Source of the DNA: Odobenus rosmarus divergens
Lineage: Eukaryota; Chordata; Mammalia; Carnivora; Odobenidae
Direction of reading: 5' to 3'
Length of the DNA stretch: 64,000 bases
Assembly: GCF_000321225.1 (NCBI RefSeq)
Contig: NW_004451651.1
Coordinates: forward strand, 80,140 to 144,139
Part shown: positions 11,859-23,719 of the stretch, one piece after another
How the letters are laid out: every line of letters starts with the position of its first letter
Numbering within the stretch: position 1 is the first letter of the stretch
Translations under genes and position numbers: made by a program
Notes under the pieces: generated by a model
Database searches by the model: none
What the model was told of the DNA's origin: nothing
Seen by the model: the letters and a program-made list of their open reading frames with translations, nothing else

Positions 11859-13555
11859 TAATAAGATTAATAATGAGTTTAGTGCATCTGCTAAATGGAA
11901 GGTCAATACAGAAATTACATTTCTATATTATAGCAACAAACAGAAAATGAAAAATAATTACTACAAGAAATAATCTATATGTATTAAAAGATTAAGTATG
12001 TTGGAATAAACCCAAAACATGATGTTCAGGATTTCTGCACAACAATGAGACACTTTTGAGAGAATTTAAAGAGTGATGAACTGGAATTTGCCAGGTCTTC
12101 ACAATAGCTCAGCTTCTAATAGTCCCTAAACTGTGTGGATCATTGATCCTAGATCAAGGCAATCACACTCAAAATCTTACTAGATTTTATTTTGTTTTGT
12201 TTTTCAGTGTAACTTGACAAGCCAATTCTTTCAAAGGGCTAAAACACACTTTAAGAAGAAAAATGAGTGGGAGGATTATTGCAACATATGGTAATTAAGA
12301 GATTAATATATAGGCGCAAAGATCACTGTTTGGCCAACACCATTAATAGTATAAAAAGGAGACCCATATGTATATGGCAAATGATTCAAATAGCACTTCA
12401 GAACAGTGGAGAAAGGATGGTCTTTTCGAGAAATGTTGTCAAAGTAATCAGATGTCTATATTGGAGGAAATGAAATGTGATCCCTATCTTAGGTCATATA
12501 CAAAAATTGATTCCAGGTGGATCGTAAACCTCCAAATGGCCAGTAAATGTGTGAAAAGCTTCTTAATATCATTAGTTATCAGGAAAACACACATTAAAAG
12601 CGTAGGATACCATTACCCAGCCTCTAGAACAGTGAACATGTAAAAGGCAGGTAACACCAAGTATTAGAAAGGACATGGAGCAAGTGGAACTCTCATGTAT
12701 TGTTGGTAAGAGTTAGATTGGTATAACCATTTTGGAAAACACTGTACCACTATTTATTAGAGTTAGGATAGGCAAATCCTCTAATTCAGCAATTCTACTC
12801 CAAGATATATTCTAGAATATAAATGCACGCCTAGGTACACAAGAGACACATAAAAAAATGTTTATTGCAATATTATTGAAAAAGCCCAAATGTACAGATG
12901 ACTCCAGTTAATGTTCATCAACAGTAGGGTGGTAAATCATGGTATAATTCTATATATACCATATATGCATAAAACGTAATATTACAGAGTACTGAAAATA
13001 AACAAAATACAGCTTCATACAATATGAATAAAAAACAAATATAATTTTTATTAAAGAAGTTAAGTACAGAAGAATATATATTATATGAGCCCATTTTTAA
13101 AAAGATTTTATTTATTTGAGAGAGAGAGAGAGAACGAGTGGGGGGAGGGGCAGAGGGAGAGGGCTCTGCAGGGAGCCCTACATGGGACTTGATCCCAGGA
13201 CCCTGGGATCATGACCTGAGCTGAGGGCAGATTCTCAACCAACTGAGCTACTCGGGCTCCTACTATTTGAAGCCATTAAGATGAAGTTCATAAAACAGGC
13301 AACCGTATGCTTTGGGTGGTAAACTATAAAGAAACAGAAGTGTTACTTAAAAAAAAGTTAAAGATATTGGTTATCATTGGGGAATATACATATTGGGCAT
13401 TTATTGGGATTTGGTATATGGGGGGCTTCTGTGGTGCTGGTAACATTCTATTTCTTGATCTGGGTGCTGGTTTTACATATCACTGATCTGGATTTTTTTT
13501 TTTTGGTGCATTTTTCTCTGTTTTATTTTTCATCATAGTAAAGAAATAAATTTTG
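11859..13555 (+). mobile_element. Old LINE-1 (L1M-type), ORF2 C-terminal part plus 3' UTR
   Basis: From about 11,859 the text follows LINE-1 ORF2 in order: 'atttctatattatagcaac', a decayed thumb region, then a C-terminal segment at 12,400-12,560 (plus-strand open frame 12,368-12,643 with DPYLRSYTKIDSRW). The 3' UTR follows, with tggaactctcatgtattgtt and, after an inserted SINE, ggggggcttctgtggtgctgg and tgatctgggtgctgg. It is riddled with stops and interrupted by the SINE at 13,095. It is 5' truncated and inactive. Confidence 0.85.
13095..13260 (-). mobile_element. CAN-SINE inside LINE-1 3' UTR
   Basis: T-rich tail, AG-rich middle, then tRNA-like head ending gagctactcgggctcc. LINE-1 3' UTR text resumes on both sides. 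A diverged target duplication is visible (tatatgagcccattt at 13,082 versus tatttgaagccatta at 13,264, 11 of 15 matching). Confidence 0.9.
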
Positions 13556-13849
13556 ATGTTTTTCTTTTTACTTATTAATTTTTTATGTAAGATGACAAGT
13601 GCCTTACCAAGAATAGTTTTCTTTTTTTTCTCCAAGTAATGATAACTTACTGTTTGAATTAAATTCTTGAATAAATAATTACTGAAATATTCATTTTTTA
13701 TCTCTCTGAAAATGATTTTGTCTCTACATTAGCAAAGACGTTCATAATTTTATTAGATATTGAATTGAATTTTAATTTGCTATTGGGAACCCACCAGGAA
13801 AATGTACTTTTCATTAAGAATATAGGCTAAGTTCACCATGTGCTGACTC

Positions 13850-13940
13850 TTTTCCCTTTTTTTTCTTCTTTCCTCCCTCACTCCTTCCCTCCAGCTCTCT
13901 CTTCTTCTTTCCCTTCCTTTTTTCCTTTCTTCTTTCTTTT
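13850..13940 (+). repeat. Polypyrimidine (C/T) tract
   Basis: Nearly pure CT on the plus strand (ctttcctccctcactccttccct and similar), directly abutting the SINE tail at 13,941. It is probably an expansion of target and tail sequence. Confidence 0.85.
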
Positions 13941-14133
13941 TTAAGAAAATTATTTTATTTATTTATTTGAGAGAGAGAGAGGGCATGAGTGTGTGGGGGG
14001 GCAGGCAGAGGGAGAGGGAGAAGCAGATTTTTCCCTGAGCAGGGAGCCCAACACAGGGCTCCATCCCAGGACCCTGGAATCATTACCTGAGCTGAAGGCA
14101 GATGCCTAACCTACTGAGCCACCCAGGCGCCCC
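13941..14133 (-). mobile_element. CAN-SINE, minus strand
   Basis: Full-length-looking minus-strand SINE: (attt)n tail, gagagaga and gggcaggcagagggagag middle, head ending gagccacccaggcgccc. A clear target duplication is obscured by the neighbouring C/T tract. Confidence 0.93.
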
Positions 14134-15093
14134 TCCTTCCTACCTTATAAGCACATCTGAATTATTTTAAGAAAATCTAAATAGTGAAAATTCATGCCTA
14201 AAGTCAAAATATTAATGATGAGCGTCACCTTGTAAATGACTAAATATATTATTCAACATTAGAAAGTATGTTTACCTTGGTGGAAAAATTCAACAGAAAT
14301 AGTCTGAAACAGCACAGTCTGATAATTTCAATTAGTACATTTTTCACTGTCAAATTAGTTTTGCAAAATATGGTCCACCTATTATCATTCCACATCACTA
14401 TTTTGGATGACCTGGAAGGTTCTCTATGTAAATTAGTGAATAACCAGAATTATAGGATATTCAAAAGAAATACAGTTTTAAGCCTTTACAAAAATACAGT
14501 AATAATAATCCTAAATTCTAACAATGCACCCTTGATTTAATGAATAAAGAAGATTCTTTCTTAATCGGGATTTAATTATTTTTATGTAAATGAAATCTAT
14601 TATAATACTTGAAAATAGTTCTCTTAAGTTGGTTAAACATTTCCCTCTGAAATTTTGTTTATATTACACCTTTGGTCAGCAAACTGTAAAACAAAGCTAA
14701 ATGCCTTTTCAGTCCTGTTTAATTTGCACAGAGACCAAAGTAACATATCCCAATTTAGCAAAGTTTTATTATGTACATTGTGAGACTTTGGTTGACATTT
14801 TATTGGTATTTCAGTTTATTAATTCAGATATGCAGACTTTATACAAGATATTGATTATCTAAAGTCCCACAGGAAGATTATCTTTATCAGATTTATCCAC
14901 CCACATTTTACAAAACAAAGTGATCATAGTTCATAGTTTTTGAAAGGAATCTGTGGCACTATATGTAGACTAAAGAATTTATATTTTATATATTAGGAAA
15001 GAATAATTTCCTATGTAACTGCAAATATTAAAAAAATCATGGCTGTCTTTTGCTCAGAGTATATACCTTCTTGATTCAATTAATCAACAATTG
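14134..15093. other. AT-rich non-repetitive stretch, candidate regulatory DNA
   Basis: No gene or transposon recognised. Around 14,850-14,895 several GATA-type motifs (ttatct, ttatct, ttatcag) and an ETS-like aggaag occur within about 45 bp. This is a weak clue to a regulatory element. A 90-codon frame at 14,268-14,540 looks like chance. Confidence 0.4.
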
Positions 15094-16012
15094 GGTTTTT
15101 TTTCTAGTTTTATTGAGAGATAATTGACACACATCACTGAACAAGTTTAAGATATACAGCATGGTGGTTTGATTTACATATATATTGTGAAATGATTACC
15201 ACAACAGGTTCAACCAATATCCATCTTCTCATGTTGATAAAATAAAAAGGAAAGAAAGAAGAATAAAGGAAAAAAAATTCTCCTGATGAGAACTCCTAGG
15301 ATTTGCTCTCTCCCTATATATCCTATCCTATAGTCATCATGTAACATGTTAACAGCCCTAGTACTGATTTATCTTATAATTGGATATTATTTTCTTTTGA
15401 CCCCCTTTCTCCAATTCCCTGTCCTCCCCGCCATCTGTATCTGGTAACCACTAGTCTGATCTCTTTCTATGAGTTTGGTTGTTTGTTTCACATTCCCCAT
15501 TTAAGTGGAATCACACATTATTTGTCCTCTGACTTATTTCACTTAGCATAATGCCTTCAAGGTCTATCCATGTTGTCAAAAGTGGTAGGATGACCTATAT
15601 TTTTATGGTTGAATAATAATATATAAATATATATATTAGATATAGATACATATATATGGATAAAAAAGTGAGATATATAGTGATAAATATTATATAGATA
15701 TCTACATAGATAAAAAATTTGTGAGACATATATCTCTCACAACCTTTTTATCCATATATCCATTGATTTATGGATTGATCCATTTGTCCATACATCCATT
15801 GATGGCACTTCAGTTGTTTCCGTGTGTTAGCTATTGTAAATAATGCTGTTATGAACGTGGGAGTGCAGGTATCTTTTTGGATTAGTGTTTTTGTAATCTT
15901 TGGATATATTCCCAGAAGTGGGGTTGCTGGGTCATATGGTAGTTCTGTGTTTAATTTTTTGATGATCCTCCACCATGGCTGCACCCATTCACATTCCCAC
16001 CTCAATTTATTT
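15094..16012 (-). mobile_element. LINE-1 3' end, minus strand
   Basis: Reads as the complement of a LINE-1 3' UTR and ORF2 C-terminus. It begins with a T run, then ttttattgagagataattgaca, aaatgattaccacaacagg, cacttagcataatgcctt and gggttgctgggtcatatggt. It is 5' truncated near 16,012. The ORF2 end is partly open on the minus strand. A dinucleotide-rich block (15,605-15,725) lies inside. Confidence 0.9.
15605..15725. repeat. AT-rich imperfect dinucleotide/GATA repeat
   Basis: Runs of atatat with scattered gata and taga units, within the LINE-1 3' region where the family normally has 'ttttatggctgaataatattcc'. It is a local expansion. Confidence 0.75.
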
Positions 16013-16029
16013 ATGATCACATTTTTCAC
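15748..16029 (-). pseudogene. LINE-1 ORF2 C-terminal remnant
   Basis: A 93-codon minus-strand open frame contains [16 protein letters not shown], the well-known C-terminal LINE-1 ORF2 text just upstream of the 3' UTR, preceded by [11 protein letters not shown]. The reverse transcriptase and endonuclease portions are absent because the element is 5' truncated. It cannot support retrotransposition. Confidence 0.85.
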
Positions 16030-16629
16030 TGAATAAATTGCTTCAATTGGTGAAGCCTAGTGCTTGGTGGATACTGTAAACAATAGTGTGAAGTTCTTGT
16101 TAGGGACCAGCATTTACCTATTGTGTCCGGAGAAATGAATTATTTTTCACCTCTACTTTTAGATAAAAGGATAACAAAACTTGCTCTATTTTAGTTTTTC
16201 TTGTGTCTGTGTTTTAGAAGAATTAACCTGAATTCTCTGAGAACTGAGTAAGAATGAAAGATTAGCTGGGATTGTGGTTGGCAATGAGACAATAAACTGG
16301 TCTAGGACCTCTGAGTTAGTAACTGAGCTACTGATAGAAGTCAGTCTTGTGATGTGATATGAACTCAGCTACTTCCAGATATTCCCCTTAAGATTCAGTC
16401 TATAAAGAGGATAGGTTATCAATTTGGGAAGTATACGGTTGGGTTTTGGAGCCATATCCCCATCTTCACTGTCTGGTCTTGGGTGAACCACCAAAGTCTA
16501 GTGATTGTATTTGCACAGTTGACAACATTGCATCCATCCAGCAGAGTTTTTATGCAGATGTCTGGAATGCAGTCAGGTAACTAAATAAATGAAAAGGTAT
16601 TATCCCAACAAAAGTGCCCAAACCATTAA
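16013..16629. other. Unassigned sequence
   Basis: No gene seen. About 16,440-16,610 faintly resembles a MIR (ggttttggagcc, then ggtcttgggtgaacc), but the match is too weak for me to call. Confidence 0.4.
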
Positions 16630-16745
16630 TTTTATTGTCAAGGGACCAACACCCACGAGGACAAGGAATTTGCTCAAGATCACATAGCAGAACTGGACTA
16701 AAACTTAGGTCTTCTGAAATCTAACTAGTTGTTCTCTCCACCACC
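16630..16745 (-). repeat. MIR SINE fragment
   Basis: caaggaatttgctcaagatcacatagcagaactgg followed by acttaggtcttctgaaatct is the reverse complement of the MIR core and tRNA-like part. Ancient and inactive. Confidence 0.75.
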
Positions 16746-18932
16746 TTTTTTGCTTCCCAAATCGTAATGAGTCTTGGCCCAATAACTTACAACAGGAAAA
16801 AAAAGAGAAAGAAAGAAAAGAAAAGAAAAACAGCTATATCGCAGCCCACTTCTCTAAAATTTCCAGGCTAATTTTATAGATTTAATTGGATTGGCATGAA
16901 CAAGATTTGTCTTAATAAGAGAACTCATTCATTAAGTTGTAAAGTACAACCCCGAGCAGGAGACAGCATGTGACAAATTACAGAAATAACAAGGCTCCGA
17001 ATGGTCGAGCAAGTGCACCTGCAGCCTTCCCACCTGGGGCTGTGATTTCATTACCCTCCTAAACCAAGGCAAGGTCAGGCTTAGTCAGACTTCGATTAAG
17101 AGGCCCCCAAGGAGATCCCAGGTGCAAAAGGAACCAGCATAGATGCAATGAGAGATATGTGAGAACTTCTCTTTCCTGTCCTGAAGCAGGCCCTGTTGGG
17201 AAAGCTAACTGATGAGGTTTAGTCAACTAGGTGCAAAGAGCTGTCACATGGGGTGGTGGGCCAGAGGCCAGAAAACTTGGGTTAGATTCGTCTTTGGCCT
17301 TTGTTAGGTGTGGGGGCTGAGGTAGGTTTTCAGAAACTGCATGAGAACCTAACCTTGCAAGTTTGTTCAGGTGCAGCTGTTCCTCTTAGGGGGCAGGGAG
17401 AATAAATCTGTTCCTTGATTTGCTGGTAAGTGGCCTGCATTCTATGAGCTGATGCCAGTTGGATGAGAGTGAAGCCAAAATCCTTGAACCTTAGGGATGG
17501 TGTATGAAGCCAGTTGACCTGGCCACATTTCAGGTCTCCCAATTAGATCTGCTTTTCTAAGTGGCTCCTACAGTTTCCAACTTTCCTTCTCAGAGTTGAC
17601 CATGCAAAATGATCCTACTTATGGAAGGCCTCTTCAAACACCACTGGGCAAAATGCCTTGGGTCAGGCTTGAGGCAGAGGCGGCACGGAATGGTGGTGCC
17701 AGGCTTTCAAATGTGTTCTTTGTGAGGTTGTCTTAGGGCTTTCTTGGGAGACAATGTGGTTAATTCAGCCATGGTTGGCTTAGGGCAAAATGTTCTGTGG
17801 TCTTTAGGTTATGCATATATCCTAGCAAAGTCTGAGTTTTCCATTCCACAGTGTCCAGAAATTACAGCGGGCCTTGAGTGGGAATAAATAGAGGTACTTC
17901 GTGACTGAGAATCAGGTTCCAAAAACTAGATTTGAATATACCATGATCTTACCATGCCCCATAGGTCACTCACATAGCTTCCAGCATCTAAGGTCTATAT
18001 AATATTTTAAGCAGCTTTATTCATTCCATATCATGCGTAAGTGGTAAACCAAAAGGCTGGAATGTGGCTTCACAGTGATCTGATCAGGGACACATGGATG
18101 GAAGAGGTGATCCACAGAGATTCTTGGTTTGAAGGGAGCTAGTTCAGATGGGGTAGTTACTGGAAAATACCAAAGATTGGAAAATCAGAGGATGTGTAAA
18201 AGTTACATTGAAGGAGCATCAAGGGCCGATGGTGGGAACAGTAAATTTTGTCTTCTAGTAGAAAGACCAAGTTTATGGCAGGGAATGGGAGCCAAGTCCA
18301 AGAGGGTCTGAAACAATGTAGATATTACAATGATGTGGAAGGATAGGGGAGCAACCCACCAGACGCCTGAGATATTGGGTTTTTTTGCTAGGGTTGGGGT
18401 TCTCATGCCTTTATTTCATTTCATTTTTTGTTTTGGTTGGCTCTGTGTTGCATGAATATACCCACTTCAAGTTCTTTAACTTTCTTGAAATCTGCTTGGA
18501 TTTTGTTGTTTTTGCTAGAATCACCCAGACAAATGATTCCAAAGTACACCTTGAGGCTCAGTTATTGATTGATTTGGCAAGGTCCAAAGCCTGTTTTGTT
18601 AAACCTCAATTATCTAGTTGATTCATGTCCACAAGTACAGTTGAAGATTTTCACCGGGGGAGAATATTGTGAAAACAAAATAAACTGCTATTTAAAAAAG
18701 GAAGGAGAAGACAGGGTGACTGCCAGAAGCTTTTTGTGACCATAGCTTGATAACACTGAACTCTCATGAACCTTAATAAAGATGATTATTTTTGTGCCAG
18801 TGTTGACCTAAAAGGGGAAGCCATTGGCACAATTCCCTGAGGATGAGTGAATGTCCTCCAAATATCCAGCAAGCAGATGTCAGCTCTGCTTCTTAAGCAC
18901 TTGCCCTCCTTCAGTATAGTAAAGAAATCTCC
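16746..18932. other. Unassigned sequence, no gene recognised
   Basis: Contains an A-rich (aaaga)n run at 16,796-16,830. The rest is moderately GC-balanced with no element I can name and only short open frames (70 codons at 17,330-17,542 minus, 78 codons at 18,385-18,621 plus) lacking domains. An old LTR or decayed element may be hidden here. Confidence 0.4.
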
Positions 18933-18933
18933 T

Positions 18934-19133
18934 GGGGCACCTGGGTGGCTCAGTCAGTTAAGCAACTGCCTTCGGCTGAGCTCATGATCCCAGGGTGCTT
19001 GGGCTCGAGACCCACATTAGGCTCCCAGCTCAGTGGGGAGCCTGATCCTCCCTCTGCCCCCTGCTCATGCTCTCTCTTTTGCTATCTCTCTTTCTCTTTC
19101 TCAAATAGTAAATAAAACCTTAAAAAAAAAAAA
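18934..19133 (+). mobile_element. CAN-SINE, plus strand
   Basis: Head ggggcacctgggtggctcag, CT-rich middle, tail aataaaacctt plus a 15-base A run. The target duplication aaagaaatctc lies at 18,921-18,931 and 19,134-19,144. Confidence 0.95.
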
Positions 19134-19144
19134 AAAGAAATCTC

Positions 19145-19737
19145 GTGAACTGTGGTCTCCTTCCCTCCTTTCCATTCTCTCTCTGGGTAGGAGACTGATT
19201 CTAACTTGGCCATGAGTCTGAGATGAAGAAACCTTACTGATCTCAAGAAGTATCTGAAGCACCTGTTTCTCTAAAAGCCTGGGGGACCTGGATAATGTGT
19301 GGTGTGGCACCTGGGGGGTGGTCTAAGGACAGTTGGGAATCTGCCACAGAGAAGCTCCCTTCAACGTTATGCAACTGAGCCCACATCAAACATTCTCCCA
19401 TTAGAGGCATCTTGCAAGGCTCTTGGAGAAAGATCTGAGGCTTCTGAGCAGTCATTTGAGAAAGCCCTCAATGGGTGGAGGTGGAAGCAGACCACACTTA
19501 GGGTGATGTGGGTGGGAAAATGAAGCCCCCACTCCTGGGATCTGGGCCATCTGAGATGCTGCAGGCTGGAGGGGGATCATGACCCTCTGAGCACTCAGGT
19601 GGCAGGAGTGAGGGTAGACATGGAGATTTGATCCTTCCCTGGCCCTTAGGGAAATGACCATTTTGAGAATGAATTTGGACAACGTATGTGAACATGCTTT
19701 CTAAACGAAAGTGTCACTAGGTATTGTGGGCATCAAA
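19145..19737. other. Non-repetitive stretch, no gene
   Basis: Several overlapping short open frames (up to 76 codons) on both strands, none with a recognisable motif. No repeat identified. Confidence 0.5.
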
Positions 19738-19940
19738 AAGTGCTGGGGAGAATATGGGTTTTCACATTATATAGACCTGGGTTCAGGTCTTAACTCCACC
19801 ACATCTTGGGCGAGTGTTCTAATGTAAGAGTGCTTAACATTGTTTGGTATCCTCATCAGTAAAATGGGCAACATAATATGTAGCTCCTGTGCCTGAGGAC
19901 TGGATGAAGTAATGATACCTAGCAGGTACTCCGCACATCT
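19738..19940 (+). repeat. MIR SINE
   Basis: Ordered MIR landmarks: tagacctgggttcaggtctt, a degraded 'cttgggcgagtgttctaa', then cctcatcagtaaaatgggca and gaggactggatgaagtaatg. Confidence 0.85.
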
Positions 19941-20339
19941 TTGTTCCTTCCCTCTCCTTCCAGCCCCTTGCTAAAGCTGTGGATTCCCTTTAGCCATCAT
20001 TGTCTGGCAAGTGCCAGTGGTGATTGGCCACTGGCTTCGGTTGGGTCATGAGGAAGCTGTGTGGCCATAATGTCTTAGCTATCAGGCAACACGACCTCAT
20101 TCACCTATCCACAGGGAAGAGTCAGGACTTAGCAAGTGGTTGCATCAGCAGAGAATCTATAACATTGGTCTCACTTTTCTGTTTTCCTCTCTTCTCATGA
20201 CTCCTCCTATTCTGGAAATGGTCTTAAGCAAGTATGGCACAGATGATTAATAGGAATAATAACAACTGATGTTTGCATGGCATTTTATGGTATTAAAAAA
20301 AGATTCCATAGATCTCAAATATCACACAAATCCTATCTT
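19941..20339. other. Unassigned sequence; degraded MIR-like tail near 20,255
   Basis: No gene. Part of 20,250-20,340 (gatgtttgcatggcatttta, cacacaaatcctatctta) resembles a reverse MIR too eroded to place exactly. Confidence 0.4.
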
Positions 20340-20895
20340 ATTTATTGCTTAGCATGTGGGCCAGGTGTTCCACTGTATGCTGGAGTATAGTGGAGAACCA
20401 AGTATTGGAGAGAAAAATCATATAACATGCAAGTGTCTGCACATGTGTGTGTAGCTATAATTACTATTATAATAGTGCTTAGTGTTGTGAATCTAATAAA
20501 TAGAGTGTTTAAAAATCAACAGGGAAGTGACAGTGAAAGCCGAAGAACTGGCAGTATGAAGAGCAGTCGAGGCCCAGGCACCACTGTGCATGATGGCATC
20601 AAGGCAGGAAAATGCAAGGTGTTTAAGGAAATTGAAGGGGAGCAGTGTGTGCCTGGACCATGATGAGCAAGGGGTGAGACATTCAGGAGGAGACTGGAGA
20701 GGTGGATGGGGCCAGTCCTTGCAGGGCCTTGAAGATCATGATTAAGGCCTTACTTTGGTCAAGGTCATGGTTAGAGATTTTTATGAGCAATGTGAAACCA
20801 TTGGCATGTTTTGGGTGGCAGAATGGAATTAGATGTGTATTTCTAACTGATTGCTATGGAGTAAACCGTGAGGATAGTCTAGTCTAGTTGGACCA
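20340..20895 (-). repeat. L2 LINE 3' region
   Basis: Complement of L2: atgtgggccaggtgttccac at the left and, further right, cagtccttgcagggccttgaa with atgagcaatgtgaaaccattg, which correspond to the tract upstream of the L2 3' end. Gaps and indels are common. No coding capacity is left. Confidence 0.7.
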
Positions 20896-21299
20896 GGGCT
20901 CTCCCTTTCTCCAAGCAATTCCAGTTACTAGGTTCCTGGAATTTCCTAGCACTCTTATAAACATCTCGTGCAAAAGCCCATACTACTTAACGCATAAGTC
21001 ACAATGTTTATTCCTCTCATGCAAGACTGCTCTCACACTTGCTGCATAAAAAGGGAAGCCAGGGTGTCCAGCCACCTGAGTTCCATCGGCTTCTCAATAT
21101 GCTGGGAGAATGGAGACCTGTGTGCTTTGCTGGCCCTACAGGCAGTGAGTACCAGCCTAGACCAAGTGGTGCTGGTAGGTGTTCTCCTACATGCTGTGCA
21201 ACAACAATCTCACAGCTCCTGTACAGAACATGGACCAGAGAGGGGTAAGCAGATCCCCACCTGGGTAGGATGAATAATGAATCTGAGTGAGGGACAGTT
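20896..21299. other. Non-repetitive stretch, no gene
   Basis: Two overlapping plus-strand frames (21,004-21,273 and 21,039-21,248) lack any known domain. No repeat recognised. Confidence 0.45.
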
Positions 21300-21640
21300 T
21301 AGGGCTGAATTGTGTCTCCCCCAAATTCATATGTTGAAGTTCTAACCCCCAGTAGCTTGGAATGTAGGTGTATTTGGAAATAGGGCCTTTAAAGAGCTGA
21401 TTAAAGTAAGATGAGGTCATTAGGGTGAGCCTTCATTCAATATGACTGGTGTCCTTATAAGAAGGGGAGTCTGGACTCACACAGAGAGACAACAGACACA
21501 TGCAGTCACAGAGGGAAGACCAAGTGAAGGTACAGAGAGAAAGTAGTCATGTATAAATTAAGGACAGACACCTCAGAAGAGACTGAATCCTTGATCTTGA
21601 ACTTCTAGACTCTCTCCAAGCAAGCTAATGCAGGGCTCCA
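21300..21640 (+). repeat. MLT1/MST-type LTR (ERVL-MaLR), 3' truncated
   Basis: Follows the MaLR LTR: gaattgtgtctcccccaaat, tcatatgttgaagttctaac, gactggtgtccttataagaa, then the 'cttgatcttgaacttctaga' stretch. The 3' part (polyadenylation and 'ttgtttaagccac' block) is missing. No internal retroviral genes adjoin it. Confidence 0.85.
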
Positions 21641-21689
21641 AGTCAAGAAGAGCAGCAAAAGGATAAAAGCTAAGAGCCTAACATGAGCC

Positions 21690-22085
21690 AAGAAGGCTGT
21701 GAGCTCAGTGAGGAAATCATTAATGAGGTCCACCACGTTCTTCTAGTTCTTTTTTGGGGGGCACAAGCCTGGATTATATTTCCTCCACTCTTTGAAGAAA
21801 GTGGTGGTCCTTTGACTTGCTTTGGCCAGAGGAATGTGAGTGAAGGTGACATGTGCCCTATCCAGACAGAAACTTCAAGTCCAGTGTTCTTCACACTCTC
21901 CTTTCTCCTCCACCATAGTAATGGACAATGTCTCCAATAGTGGCCGCTCTGTTAGCCTGGGTTAAAGAGTAGGGTGCCGGGAAACAGAGCTCCTAGTGAA
22001 CCTGTGAAGGATGTGTAGTATGGCAGAGAAATGAGCCTTTGTTGTTCAAGCCACTGAAAAATTGTCACCATGGTTGAACCTGACC
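21690..22085 (+). repeat. Second MLT1-like LTR fragment
   Basis: gaagaaagtggtggtcctttgacttgctttggccagaggaatgtgag and the later cctttgttgttcaagccact are MLT1-class landmarks. It is a different subfamily from the LTR just upstream. Degraded, with no open frame of note. Confidence 0.65.
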
Positions 22086-22689
22086 TATCTTGAGTGGTAC
22101 AGTCATACCACTGAGCTCCTCCACTAAGGTTTGAGGAAAAAGCAGAAGAAAGCCCATGCTGAGGAACTTCAGAAAACACTCCAAAGCTATGATGCACATG
22201 TCAGCAATACACTCACCCAAGCTTTGCCATGCCAATCCAAGAGGCTGGCTGAGATACACAGGGATTGTGACTCTCTGCATACTACTTACAAACACAACAT
22301 TTGCCTATGTGCTAGATAATATTGTCCATTCATGTCATGTCTCATGATAAAACTGTGATACTCCATGTTTGTTTGATATTTCAGTTATTTCAAGAAGCTC
22401 TTGGGCAAGAGCAGGAAGACCAAACTCACAGTGTTCCCTGAGCCTCGTGATGGCTGAACACGTAGGCGAAAATGCACTCACACAAATAGTATAACAAGAT
22501 TAATTTGAAAGGAATAAGGTATAGAAGAAATTATAAGAAAAAAACCCCAATAATATAATATAGCAAACCTAGGGGTCAAAGTAGTGAATGCAGTTGAAGA
22601 TAACACTTGGTCGCAAGCATCCTGGCCTTTGCAATGAGGAGGAAATGCTGGTTTATGGTTCTTAGAACAACAGAAATAGAAGTCTAGGT
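22086..22689. other. Unassigned sequence, no gene
   Basis: Short open frames only. I see no named repeat. Confidence 0.45.
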
Positions 22690-22885
22690 TTGGATGCAAA
22701 CGGATCTGGATTCAAATGTGAGCATTCTTACTAACTAGTTATGTGATCCTGGACCAGTCACTCATCTCAACGAGCCTCGGTTCTTTTGTGGGAGAAATGG
22801 GGATGATAATATTGATGTCCCAAGGCAACTGTGAAAGTAAATGAAATGATTTGTGTAAAACATCCGCATGCTGCCTGGATCAATT
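22690..22885 (+). repeat. MIR SINE
   Basis: ggatctggattcaaatgtga, gttatgtgatcctggaccag, 'tcactcatctcaacgagcct', gagaaatggggatgataata: the complete MIR order on the plus strand. Confidence 0.88.
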
Positions 22886-22899
22886 AGAGTTGGTTTCCT

Positions 22900-22945
22900 T
22901 CCTTCTTCCCTTCTTTCCTCTCTCCCTCCCTTCTTCCCTTCCTGA
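22900..22945 (+). repeat. C/T-rich tract
   Basis: Pyrimidine-only run with ccttccttcttccc units. Low complexity. Confidence 0.8.
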
Positions 22946-23481
22946 GTGGAGAAAGGGATGTACTGGGGAGAAGACGGTTCTCAGAGCACTGAACAAAGTA
23001 CTCTTCTGGTGTCGTGACTCAGTTCTTTTCAAGAACCTCCATGTTCTCTTTCACCTTCATCTTTCAGTGTAACATGAGCAAGACCTGCTCCTGGTGCCTC
23101 TTTGTTATGTCAGTAACAGATTACATAAGACCATCTTGCATGTGCCAACATTCTGGGTTATGCTCCTATTCTCTATTTTTAAAGGAAATCATTTATGAAA
23201 ATCCCCAGTAATGCAGTAATGTGCTGGCACACTCACTCCATGTGCAAGGACTGATACTCATCCCATGGAACAAGAATTATTATTTCATTCCCACGGCATT
23301 CCTTCACCTATTTTTGCTGCCTTTTCATGTATAGCATGCTGCTCAAGTACCCACTTCAATGTGCCCCATCTAAAACAGAGATGGCCCTCGAACTAACTCC
23401 ATGCTACATATGACAAGGGGGAGCCTCAACACAGCAGTGACATCAGCTCACACAAGATATTTAAAAGATTAAGCCTATTCT
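22946..23481. other. Non-repetitive stretch, no gene
   Basis: Nothing recognised. Short frames near 22,851-23,211 are compositionally unremarkable. Confidence 0.45.
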
Positions 23482-23497
23482 TGGAAATGTGGATTTT

Positions 23498-23703
23498 TTA
23501 AAAAAATATTTATTTATTTTAATGAGAAAGAGAGAGAGAGAAAGCACAAGCGGGAGGGGCAGAGGGAAAGGGAGAGAGAAACTCAAGCAGTCTCTGCATT
23601 GAGCATGGAGCATGAGGTGGGCCTCGATCTCATAACCCTGAGATCACAACCTGAGCTAAAATCAAGAGCTGGTAGCTTAAAGGACAGTGCCACTCAAGTG
23701 CCC
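23498..23703 (-). mobile_element. CAN-SINE, minus strand, diverged
   Basis: T-rich tail, gagaaagagagagagag middle, degraded head ending gtgccactcaagtgccc. Target duplication tggaaatgtggatttt (23,482) versus tggaaacgtggattta (23,704), two mismatches. Confidence 0.93.
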
Positions 23704-23719
23704 TGGAAACGTGGATTTA

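Noticed and set aside
21300..22085. Endogenous retrovirus provirus between two LTR-like pieces
   Set aside because: The two pieces are different MLT1-class fragments, about 50 bp apart, with no internal retroviral coding sequence.
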